A stretch of DNA of 64,000 nucleotides from DATBHM01 sp036557505 (GTDB taxonomy: Bacteria; Actinomycetota; UBA4738; JACQTL01). Below the pieces are notes generated by a model. The model saw nothing but the letters and a program-made list of their open reading frames with translations. It ran no database searches and had not been told where the DNA came from. Both the position numbers and the translations under genes were made by a program. Of this stretch, positions 52,862-59,880 are shown piece after piece; the first letter of the stretch is position 1, and the number at the start of each line of letters is the position of its first letter. Where the stretch lies: assembly GCA_036557505.1 (NCBI GenBank), contig DATBHM010000065.1:1-64000 (forward strand), in the 5' to 3' direction.

Positions 52862-54262
52862 GTGTCCTCCGACGGCAATCTCGTCGACCCCTCGCTCGCC
52901 CAGGACGTGCTGCGGGCGGCGCTGACGCGGGGCGGTTCGTTCTCGGAGCTGTTCGTCGAGGAGCGAGCCTCCCTGGCCGTCCGGCTGGACGACGGCCGTA
53001 TCGAGGAGCTCGACTCGGGGATCGACCGGGGGGCCGGCGTGCGCGTCGTGCAGGGAGCGTCGACGGGGTACGCGTTCTCCAACCGGCTGGACCCCGAGTC
53101 GCTGATGGAGGTGGCCGCCGCGGCGGCCGCGTCCGTCCGGGGTGACGAACCGGGGCGCATCGTCGATCTGACGGTCCGGGAGCCTGGCGTCGTGCACGCC
53201 GCCGAGCGGGATGCGGCGAGCGTCCCGGCCGAGGCCAAGGTCGCGTGGCTCCGGGAGGCCGACGAGGCCGGGCGGTCGTTCGACCCCGCGGTCACCCAGG
53301 TCGTGGCCGGCTACGGCGACTCGCTGCAGCGGGTGATGATCGCCGCGTCGGACGGGCGGCTGGTGCGGGAGGACCGCCCGCGCATCCGTCTCGCCGTGCA
53401 GGTGGTCGCGGCCCGGGACGGCGTGCTGCAGATCGGCTTCAACGGACCGGCCCTGGTCGCGGGCTCCGAGTACGTCGACCGGTTCCCCCCGGCCGAGACC
53501 GCCCGGGAGGCGGCCCGGCAGGCCGTCGCGATGCTCGACGGCGTCCCGGCGCCGGCGCGGGAGATGCCGGTGGTGATCGGCCCGGGAGGCGGCGGGGTGC
53601 TGTTCCACGAGGCGTGCGGCCACGGGCTCGAGGCCGACCTCATCCAGAAGGAGTCGTCGATCTACCGCGGCCGCGTCGGCGAGCTGCTGGCCACGCCGCT
53701 GCTGAACGGCGTCGACGACGCCACCGTGCCGAACGCGTGGGGCTCGTTCTCATTCGACGACGAGGGGTGGCCCAGCCAGCGGACCACGCTGTTCACCGAG
53801 GGCGTCCTGCAGGGGTACCTGTACGACCGCATCCGCGCCGAACGCGACGGCGTTCCGTCGTCCGGGAACGGCCGCCGGCAGTCGTACGCGCACGTCCCGA
53901 TCCCCCGGATGACCAACACCTACATCCTGTCCGGCGACGCCACGGCCGACGGCATCGTGGCCGACACGCCGAACGGGTTCTACGCGCGGCGCCTCGGCGG
54001 CGGTCAGGTGAACCCCGCGACCGGTGACTTCGTGTTCGGGGTGACGGAGGGATACCTGATCGAGCACGGCGAGATCACGTCGCCGGTGCGCGGCGCGAAC
54101 CTCGTGGGCAACGGCACCGGCATCCTGCAGGGGATCGACGTGCTCGCGGACGACTTCGACGTGTTCTACGGGATCTGCGGGAAAGAGGGACAGGGCGTCC
54201 CCGTGGGCAACGGGAGCCCGACGCTCCGCATCTCGCGCATGACGGTCGGGGGCACGGGGTGA
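52862..54262 (+). CDS. tldD: TldD-type metalloprotease subunit
   Basis: A 466-residue member of the TldD/PmbA family and the catalytic partner: the zinc motif HEACGHGLEAD (HExxxH) is at about residue 250, and GVMVLSDG-type C-terminal Cys/Gly segments (YGICGKEGQGVPVGNGSPTLR) are present. TldD and TldE form a heterodimeric tunnel protease that degrades unfolded peptides and finishes some ribosomal peptides. GTG at 52862; its stop overlaps the tldE start by 4 nt (GTGA). No precursor-peptide gene is seen nearby. Confidence 0.94.
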   Translation: MSSDGNLVDPSLAQDVLRAALTRGGSFSELFVEERASLAVRLDDGRIEELDSGIDRGAGVRVVQGASTGYAFSNRLDPESLMEVAAAAAASVRGDEPGRIVDLTVREPGVVHAAERDAASVPAEAKVAWLREADEAGRSFDPAVTQVVAGYGDSLQRVMIAASDGRLVREDRPRIRLAVQVVAARDGVLQIGFNGPALVAGSEYVDRFPPAETAREAARQAVAMLDGVPAPAREMPVVIGPGGGGVLFHEACGHGLEADLIQKESSIYRGRVGELLATPLLNGVDDATVPNAWGSFSFDDEGWPSQRTTLFTEGVLQGYLYDRIRAERDGVPSSGNGRRQSYAHVPIPRMTNTYILSGDATADGIVADTPNGFYARRLGGGQVNPATGDFVFGVTEGYLIEHGEITSPVRGANLVGNGTGILQGIDVLADDFDVFYGICGKEGQGVPVGNGSPTLRISRMTVGGTG

Positions 54263-55599
54263 GCGCCGACCTCTCGGACCTGACCGCGGCGGCGCTCCGC
54301 GTCGCGCAGGGCGCGGAGGACGTCGAGGCGTTCGTGCAGGAGTCCCGGCGGACGGAGGTCCGCGCGCGCGCCGGCGACGTCGAGTCGGTGACGTTCGCCG
54401 AGAGCCGGGGCGTCGGCGTGCGCGTGATCGACGGCGGCCGGATGGGCTATGCGTGGGCCGCCGATCCCACGGTGGCGGAGGTGGCGGCGACCGTGGGGCG
54501 GGCGCGCGAGAACGCCGCGCTCGCCACCGAGGACGAGGACAACGTCCTCCCGGCCCCGCAGCGCCCGGAGCGGCTCCCCGGGCTGTTCCACCAGGACCTC
54601 GTGGACACCCCCACGGAGCGCAAGGTGGAGCTGGCCCTCGGCCTCGACGTCGCGGCGGCCCGGTCGGATCCCAGGGTCCGGAAGGTGGACCACGTGTCCT
54701 ACGCGGACTCGATCAGCCGGATCGCGATCGCCTCGACGCGCGGGATCCACGGCGAGTACGCCCGGACCGACTGCTGGTGCACGGCCTCGACCCTCGCCGA
54801 GGACGGCGACGAGACGCAGACCGGGTTCTCGTTCCGGCTGGGCCGCGACCTCGGAGGGCTCGACTGGATGGCGTGCGCCGAGGAGGCGGCCATGCGGGCG
54901 TCGCGGCTGCTCGGCGCGACGAAGCCGGCGTCGGGACCGTTCCGCGTGGTGCTCGACCCGGCCGCCGCGGTGGCGTTCCTCGGTGTGCTGGCGGGCGCGC
55001 TGTCCGCCGAGTCGGTCCAGAAGGGCCGGTCGCTGTTCGCGTCGCTGGCCGGGGAGGTCGTGGCTTCCGATCCGGTGAACCTGGTGGACGACGGACGCCT
55101 GCTCGACGGTCCGGGCGCGGCGCCGGTCGACGACGAGGGGGTGCCGACCATGCGGACCCCGCTCATCGACCGGGGCCGCCTGACGGGGTTCCTCCACAAC
55201 GCGCACACCGCCCACCGGGGGCGGACCCTGTCCACCGGAAACGCCGGGCGGGCGGGGTTCCGGACGCCGCCGGGCGTGTCCACCACGAACCTGTTCCTCG
55301 CCGGGGGGACCGATCCGCCCGAGGTCCTGCTCCGGCGGGCCGACCACGGCGTGTACGTCCAGGAGGTCTCCGGGGTGCATTCGGGGGCCAACCCCATCAC
55401 CGGCGAGTTCTCGGTGGGCGCGACCGGGCTCCGCATCGCCGGGGGCGCCCTGGCGGAGCCACTGCGCGAGATGACGGTCGCCAGCACCCTGCGCGATGTC
55501 CTCGAGCGCGTGGTCGCGGTGGGGGACGACCTGCGGTTCTTCGGCTCGACGGGCTCCCCCACCGTGCTCGTCGAGGAGATGACGATCGGGGGAACGTGA
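54259..55599 (+). CDS. pmbA: TldE/PmbA-type partner subunit
   Basis: A 446-residue TldD/PmbA-family protein without the HExxxH motif, so it is the non-catalytic TldE (PmbA) partner. The family fold shows in VRARAGDVESVTFAESRGVGVRVI, and the C-terminal region has EVSGVHSGANPITGEFSVGATG. GTG at 54259 overlaps the tldD stop, and its own stop overlaps the next gene, so the three proteins are made together. Confidence 0.93.
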   Translation: MSADLSDLTAAALRVAQGAEDVEAFVQESRRTEVRARAGDVESVTFAESRGVGVRVIDGGRMGYAWAADPTVAEVAATVGRARENAALATEDEDNVLPAPQRPERLPGLFHQDLVDTPTERKVELALGLDVAAARSDPRVRKVDHVSYADSISRIAIASTRGIHGEYARTDCWCTASTLAEDGDETQTGFSFRLGRDLGGLDWMACAEEAAMRASRLLGATKPASGPFRVVLDPAAAVAFLGVLAGALSAESVQKGRSLFASLAGEVVASDPVNLVDDGRLLDGPGAAPVDDEGVPTMRTPLIDRGRLTGFLHNAHTAHRGRTLSTGNAGRAGFRTPPGVSTTNLFLAGGTDPPEVLLRRADHGVYVQEVSGVHSGANPITGEFSVGATGLRIAGGALAEPLREMTVASTLRDVLERVVAVGDDLRFFGSTGSPTVLVEEMTIGGT

Positions 55600-56039
55600 G
55601 CGACCTCCCCGTGGAAGGCGGCTTCGCCGGGCTCGCCGTCGAGTACCTGCTGCTGTGCGACGCCGCCCAGGTGGTCGGGGCCAAGCTCTACGTCATGGGC
55701 GGCGGCTGGGACCGGGTGCAGCTCTCCCAGTACCCGGCCACGCTGCCGGTCGCCATCGCGGCCGGGGTCCGCGTGGAATGGACCGAGACGAACCGCCGCC
55801 ACAAGCTGACGATCAGGGGCCTGTCGGCCGACGCCGACCGCGAGCTGTTCAAGGCGGAGGGGGAGTTCGAGGTCGGGCGGCCGCCGGGGACGCCGCACGG
55901 TATGAGCCAGCTGTTCCAGGTGGCGATGAACGTCCCCCTGCAGATCCCGGAGCCCGGGTCCTACACCGTCGAGGCGTCCATCGACGACGGCGCGGCCATC
56001 CACTCGCTGCCGTTCCTCGCGGTCGGCACCTCCGTCTGA
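55596..56039 (+). CDS. DUF6941-like protein coupled to TldD/TldE
   Basis: A 147-residue soluble protein with a predicted beta-sandwich. YLLLCDAAQVVGAKLYVMGGGWDRV near residue 18 and the ending VEASIDDGAAIHSLPFLAVG match a family of actinobacterial proteins of unknown function that I recall as DUF6941. GTG at 55596 overlaps the pmbA stop (GTGA). It is convergent with the SAF gene, 4 nt apart. Coupling suggests a role with TldD/TldE, but this is only positional. Confidence 0.72.
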   Translation: MSDLPVEGGFAGLAVEYLLLCDAAQVVGAKLYVMGGGWDRVQLSQYPATLPVAIAAGVRVEWTETNRRHKLTIRGLSADADRELFKAEGEFEVGRPPGTPHGMSQLFQVAMNVPLQIPEPGSYTVEASIDDGAAIHSLPFLAVGTSV

Positions 56040-56043
56040 AGCT

Positions 56044-56703
56044 TCACGCTCCGGCGTCGGGGCCGTCGATCAACACGGAGACGACCGCGAAGGCCTTGGC
56101 GTAGGCGAGGCTCTCGGACTGGTTGGGTGTGGCCAGCACCACGAGCGTCCGGGAGCTCGATCCGCCGGTGTCGGCGATACCGCCGCCGCCGGCCGAGTCC
56201 AGGACCAGCAGCACCTCGAGGGCCGTGGCCACCGTCTCCACGTGGTGGCGGCCCGAGGTGTACGTGGCCAGGACGTCGACGCGATCGTTCGAGTGCACCG
56301 AGCCGGCCGGCAGCTCGACGGGAAGGGACACCGCGCGGAACCCTTCGGGCACGAGCGCGGCGATCGGCCCCGCCCGAGCCGGCGCGAGGCGCGTGACCGT
56401 CAGCGCCTCGCCTTCGGCGAGGCCGGCCAGCAGGACCCGACCGACCGCGGACCTCGCGTCCCGCATGACACCCGGCGGGACGAACCGGGAGGGCACCGTG
56501 ACGCGCCGGAACATGTCGTCGGCCAATCGGGTGCCCCTGGCAAGATCGCGCGATGCGACCAGCATCGCCTCCGGGCTCCCCATCGCCGGGGCCAGCGCCT
56601 CCACCCGTTGCGTGTATCCGTGCACGGTCAGGAACGCCGCCGCCCCCAGCACGATTGCCAGCGCCGTCCAGACCTTGGATGCGAATGACCACTTCCTCCC
56701 CAT
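56044..56703 (-). CDS. SAF-domain protein (CpaB/RcpC-like)
   Basis: A 219-residue protein with one N-terminal membrane helix (about 12-28) and an SAF domain (MLVASRDLARGTRLADDMFRRV, GRVLLAGLAEGEALTVTRL), then a second beta domain with FRAVSLPVELPAGSVHSNDRVDVLATY. This matches CpaB/RcpC proteins of Flp pilus assembly. No other pilus gene is in the window, so a general envelope role is also possible. The ATG has no ribosome site that I can recognise. The 142 nt upstream of it hold no supported feature. Confidence 0.8.
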   Translation of the reverse strand: MGRKWSFASKVWTALAIVLGAAAFLTVHGYTQRVEALAPAMGSPEAMLVASRDLARGTRLADDMFRRVTVPSRFVPPGVMRDARSAVGRVLLAGLAEGEALTVTRLAPARAGPIAALVPEGFRAVSLPVELPAGSVHSNDRVDVLATYTSGRHHVETVATALEVLLVLDSAGGGGIADTGGSSSRTLVVLATPNQSESLAYAKAFAVVSVLIDGPDAGA

Positions 56704-56845
56704 CGCGCCCCCTTCGATCGCTCGCGCCGAGCGGCGAGCGCCGAGTCGTTGGAGGAGGAGGTTCCGCGACCTTAGCGGGGCCGCGAGGACGTGTCAGTGA
56801 GCACGGTCACACCCGGACCCGAACAGGACGCGGATGGAATCGGCG

Positions 56846-57022
56846 CTACCGCTCGCGGCGGCGGTCCTTCGTCTCCAACGGGAGGGCGCGCCAACGGAAC
56901 TCCTCCAGCTCCGCACGTCCGACGATCAGGGCCGTGGCCTCCTGGATGCGATCGGCGAGCTGCCCGGGGTCGTCGCGCGTGCGGAACCGGAGCTCCACCG
57001 TGATGAGCTGCAGGTCACCCAT
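56846..57022 (-). CDS. Small 58-residue protein downstream of MTAP
   Basis: Reading the minus strand gives an uninterrupted 58-residue frame from ATG 57022 to TAG 56846. It begins MGDLQLITVELRFRTRDDP and ends PLETKDRRRER, with an alternating strand-helix pattern. It starts 9 nt after the MTAP stop on the same strand, which suggests the last gene of the FmdB-MTAP operon. No family is recognised. Acidic/basic balance and codon use resemble the neighbours. It is too short for a firm call. Confidence 0.6.
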   Translation of the reverse strand: MGDLQLITVELRFRTRDDPGQLADRIQEATALIVGRAELEEFRWRALPLETKDRRRER

Positions 57023-57031
57023 GGGAACGGC

Positions 57032-57826
57032 CTACGGCTCGAACCGCGCCCCGGCCAGGGCGGTCGCGCACGGGCAGTCGCGTTCGGCCGGCAGCGCCGG
57101 GATCGTCGCGAACAGGAGGTCCCGGAGGCGGGCGTTGTTCTCGTCGAACACCCGGATGACCTCCTCGTGGGTCACCGGCGGCGTATCCCCCACGCCCACG
57201 TCGTAGTCGGTCACGAGCGAGATGTTCGCGAAGCACATCTCCAGCTCGCGGGCGAGCGGGGCCTCCGGGTACTGGGTCATGTTGATGACCTCCCAGCCCT
57301 GCCCCTGGAACCACGCGGACTCCGCCCGGGTCGAGAAGCGCGGTCCCTGGATGACCACCATCGTGCCCTGCCGGTGGACCTCGAGCGACAGCTCGTCGCC
57401 CTTGTCGAGGATCGTGGATCGCATGACGGGGCAGTACGGGTCGGCGAACGAGATGTGCGTTACCTCGGGTCCGTCGTAGAACGTGTCGGCGCGGCCCGTC
57501 GTCCGGTCGACGACCTGGTCGCACACGACGAACGACCCCGGCCGCACGTCGAGCCGCAGCGATCCGACGGCGCACGGCGCGAACAGCCGCTCGACGCCGA
57601 GCTCCTTCATCGCCCAGACGTTCGCCCGGTAGGGCACCTTGTGCGGCGGGAACTGGTGCTTCCGCCCGTGGCGGGGCAGGAACGCCACCCGCACGCCGCC
57701 GACGTCGCCGATCGTGATGGCCGACGACGTCTCGCCGAACGGTGTGTCCACGGTCACCTCGTCGACGGCGTCGACGAACGAATAGAACCCGGATCCCCCG
57801 AAGACCCCGACCGTGGCAGTGCTCAG
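57032..57826 (-). CDS. mtnP: S-methyl-5'-thioadenosine phosphorylase (CTG start likely)
   Basis: A 264-residue MTAP/PNP-family enzyme that splits methylthioadenosine for methionine salvage. GVFGGSGFYSF is the phosphate-site start; PRHGRKHQFPPHKVPYRANV, ISFADPYCP, GPRFSTRAESAW and INMTQYPEAPLARE follow. The frame has no ATG, GTG or TTG before the conserved GGSGFYSF; the CTG at 57826 overlaps the FmdB stop by 4 nt (CTGA) and has AAGGGG 5 nt upstream. I therefore propose CTG initiation by coupling. The enzyme family is sure; PNP activity on other purines cannot be excluded. Confidence 0.9.
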   Translation of the reverse strand: MSTATVGVFGGSGFYSFVDAVDEVTVDTPFGETSSAITIGDVGGVRVAFLPRHGRKHQFPPHKVPYRANVWAMKELGVERLFAPCAVGSLRLDVRPGSFVVCDQVVDRTTGRADTFYDGPEVTHISFADPYCPVMRSTILDKGDELSLEVHRQGTMVVIQGPRFSTRAESAWFQGQGWEVINMTQYPEAPLARELEMCFANISLVTDYDVGVGDTPPVTHEEVIRVFDENNARLRDLLFATIPALPAERDCPCATALAGARFEP

Positions 57827-58170
57827 GACGACCCCTTCGACGTCCCGGCCGGCTGCTTCGAGCCACCGGATCCCGACGATCCCGACGACCCGGATGACGA
57901 GGACCCGCCCTTGCCCGAGTCCGACGAGGACGTCGTCTTCGACGTCGACTTCTCCGACGAGCCAGACGACCCGCCGTCGCTCTTCGACGGCGTGGACCGG
58001 CTGTCGGTCTTGTAGAACCCCGAGCCCCGGAACAGGATCCCGGCCGGGTGGAACACCTTGCGGAGCTGCCCGCCGCAGTTGGGGCACACGGACAGCGGCT
58101 CGTCAGTGAAGGACTGGTAGACCTCCACGTGCTCGCCGCACTGGAGACACGCGTACTCGTAGGTGGGCAT
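57823..58170 (-). CDS. FmdB-type zinc-ribbon protein with Ser/Gly-rich tail
   Basis: A 115-residue protein. Residues 1-45 are an FmdB zinc ribbon (MPTYEYACLQCGEHVEVYQSF, then CPNCGGQLRKVFHPAG), with two CxxC knuckles. Residues about 55-115 are a Ser/Gly/Thr/Lys low-complexity tail. FmdB domains are proposed regulators or chaperones with no firm biochemical role. The first gene of the FmdB-MTAP-small ORF operon; ATG at 58170 has GGGAAG at 2 nt. The Ser-rich tail is longer than in many FmdB proteins. Confidence 0.85.
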   Translation of the reverse strand: MPTYEYACLQCGEHVEVYQSFTDEPLSVCPNCGGQLRKVFHPAGILFRGSGFYKTDSRSTPSKSDGGSSGSSEKSTSKTTSSSDSGKGGSSSSGSSGSSGSGGSKQPAGTSKGSS

Positions 58171-58261
58171 CGCTTCCCATTCTACGCGAGCCCCCCCGCT
58201 GCCCCGGGTCACGGTGCATGCGCCGGCTCGGTGCCGTCGGGGAGGAGATGCTGTCGGGGAC

Positions 58262-58858
58262 TCAGCGTCCGGCCCGGGCCGGCGAGCACCGGATCACGCC
58301 CGTCTCCGTGACCACGAGGTCGACGCGCTCGTCGGCCCGGCCCATGGGCACCCGGTCCACGACCTGCACTCCGAACCCGATCGCGATCCGCGGAGCGGAC
58401 GGCTGGATCCGCCGGAGATACCGGTCGAAGTACGCCCCGCCGTACCCGAGCCGCCCGCCGGAGCGATCGAAGGCCAGCCCCGGCACCAGGACCGCCTCCA
58501 CGCTCGAGGGATCCACCGCGGTTCGATCGGCCGGCTCGAGCGGCCCGTAGGACGTGGCCGCCATCGGGCCGCCGAACGGCGCCGCCTCCATCGCCCCGCC
58601 CGTCAGGAACGGCACCAGCACGCGTCGGCCCGACCGGGCGAGCCACGCGAGGATCTCCCCGGTCGGGATCTCCGAACCGAAGGAGGCGAACGCGAGGACG
58701 GTCTCCGCGCGCTCCAGCTCGGGGAGCTTCGCCAGCGCCCACTCGACCACGTCCGCGGCGGAGCTGCGCTCCTCGGAGCTCAGCGCGGACCTCGCCGCCC
58801 GCATCCGCGCCCGGAGCGCCGCCTTCTCGGCCGGGAGTTCCGATTCCGATCCGCCCAT
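58262..58858 (-). CDS. 5-formyltetrahydrofolate cyclo-ligase
   Basis: A 198-residue enzyme that converts 5-formyl-THF to 5,10-methenyl-THF with ATP. The C-terminal GGRLGYGGAYFDRYL loop, which binds the substrate and phosphate, is typical, as are LRARMRAARSALSSEE at the N-terminus and AVLVPGLAFD. ATG at 58858 has TACGAT 9 nt upstream and no ribosome site, so a leaderless message is likely. It is divergent from galU, a neighbour found in many actinobacteria. Confidence 0.92.
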   Translation of the reverse strand: MGGSESELPAEKAALRARMRAARSALSSEERSSAADVVEWALAKLPELERAETVLAFASFGSEIPTGEILAWLARSGRRVLVPFLTGGAMEAAPFGGPMAATSYGPLEPADRTAVDPSSVEAVLVPGLAFDRSGGRLGYGGAYFDRYLRRIQPSAPRIAIGFGVQVVDRVPMGRADERVDLVVTETGVIRCSPARAGR

Positions 58859-58867
58859 CGGCCGGGC

Positions 58868-58873
58868 ATCGTA
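58868..58873 (-). promoter_or_regulatory. -10 element of a probable leaderless promoter (cyclo-ligase)
   Basis: TACGAT on the minus strand lies 9 nt before ATG 58858. There is no ribosome site in the gap. Confidence 0.45.
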
Positions 58874-58974
58874 CGCGTCCGTCCACCGGCTCCGGAGCAG
58901 ACGGTCGGGGATGCCGGGTAGGCTGCCGGGAGCTCGACGGGGATGAGAGGCCCGCTGGATCGATGAAGGGTGGC

Positions 58975-59853
58975 ATGAAGGTCAGCAAGGCGGTGATCCC
59001 GGCGGCCGGGCTGGGGACGAGGTTCCTCCCGGCGACCAAGGCGCAACCCAAGGAGATGCTGCCGGTCCTCGACAAACCGGCGATCCAGTACGTGGTCGAG
59101 GAGGCGGTTCGGGCCGGGATCCACGACGTCCTGGTCGTCACCGGCCGGGGGAAGCGCACGATCGAGGACCATTTCGACCGGGCGTTCGAGCTCGAGTACT
59201 ACCTGCACCAGAAGGGCAAGCACGACCTGCTCGAGGATCTCCGGACGATCGGTGAGGGCGCGGCCATCCACTACATCCGCCAGCGCGACCCCCTCGGGCT
59301 GGGCAACGCCGTCGCCGTCGCGGAGCCGCACGTCGGCGGGCAGCCGTTCGCCGTGCTGCTGGGCGACGACATCATGGCCGAGTCCAACCCGCTGCTGCAG
59401 CAGATGCTCCGCGTGCACGAGCGCTACGGGCGGAGCGTCATCGCGGTGCAGGAGGTTCCCCGCGACGACATCTCGCTGTACGGGTGCATCCAGCCGGAGT
59501 ACGTCGAGGAGAACCTGGCGCGCATCGTCTCGATCGTCGAGAAGCCCGACCCCGCCGACGCGCCGTCCAACCTCGCGGCGATCGGCCGGTACGTGCTCAC
59601 GCCCGAGATCTTCGACGCGCTGCGGGAGATCGAACCGGGGGTCGGCGGCGAGGTCCAGCTCACCGACGCGCTCAACCGGCTGGCCCAGGAGCAGGCCGTC
59701 TACGCGTTCGCGTTCGAGGGCGGCCGCTACGACATCGGAAACAAGCTCGACTACCTCAAGGCGACCGTCGAGCTCGCGGTCGACCGCGACGACGTCGGCA
59801 AGGAGTTCCGGGAGTTCCTCACCGACTTCGTGCTGCGCCGCAAGCTGCTCTGA
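58975..59853 (+). CDS. galU: UTP-glucose-1-phosphate uridylyltransferase
   Basis: A 292-residue GalU that makes UDP-glucose for polysaccharides and glycosyltransferases. The nucleotide site GLGTRFLPATKAQPKEMLPV, VTGRGKRTIEDHFD, LLGDDIM, IVEKPDPADAPSNLAAIGRYV and GRYDIGNKLDYLKA are all present. I prefer ATG 58975 because AAGGG lies 4 nt upstream and family members begin near there; ATG 58963 is 12 nt earlier. It could supply donor sugar for the glycosyltransferases in this window. It is convergent with the kinase gene, 27 nt apart. Confidence 0.95.
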   Translation: MKVSKAVIPAAGLGTRFLPATKAQPKEMLPVLDKPAIQYVVEEAVRAGIHDVLVVTGRGKRTIEDHFDRAFELEYYLHQKGKHDLLEDLRTIGEGAAIHYIRQRDPLGLGNAVAVAEPHVGGQPFAVLLGDDIMAESNPLLQQMLRVHERYGRSVIAVQEVPRDDISLYGCIQPEYVEENLARIVSIVEKPDPADAPSNLAAIGRYVLTPEIFDALREIEPGVGGEVQLTDALNRLAQEQAVYAFAFEGGRYDIGNKLDYLKATVELAVDRDDVGKEFREFLTDFVLRRKLL

Positions 59854-59880
59854 GCCGGACACGCCGGTCGCGGTCAAGCC

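Noticed and set aside
52862..56039. Ribosomal-peptide (RiPP) biosynthesis cluster around TldD/TldE
   Set aside because: No precursor peptide, cyclodehydratase, radical SAM or exporter gene is adjacent.
56044..56703. Flp/Tad pilus locus
   Set aside because: Only the CpaB-like SAF protein is seen; no secretin, ATPase or pilin genes in the window.
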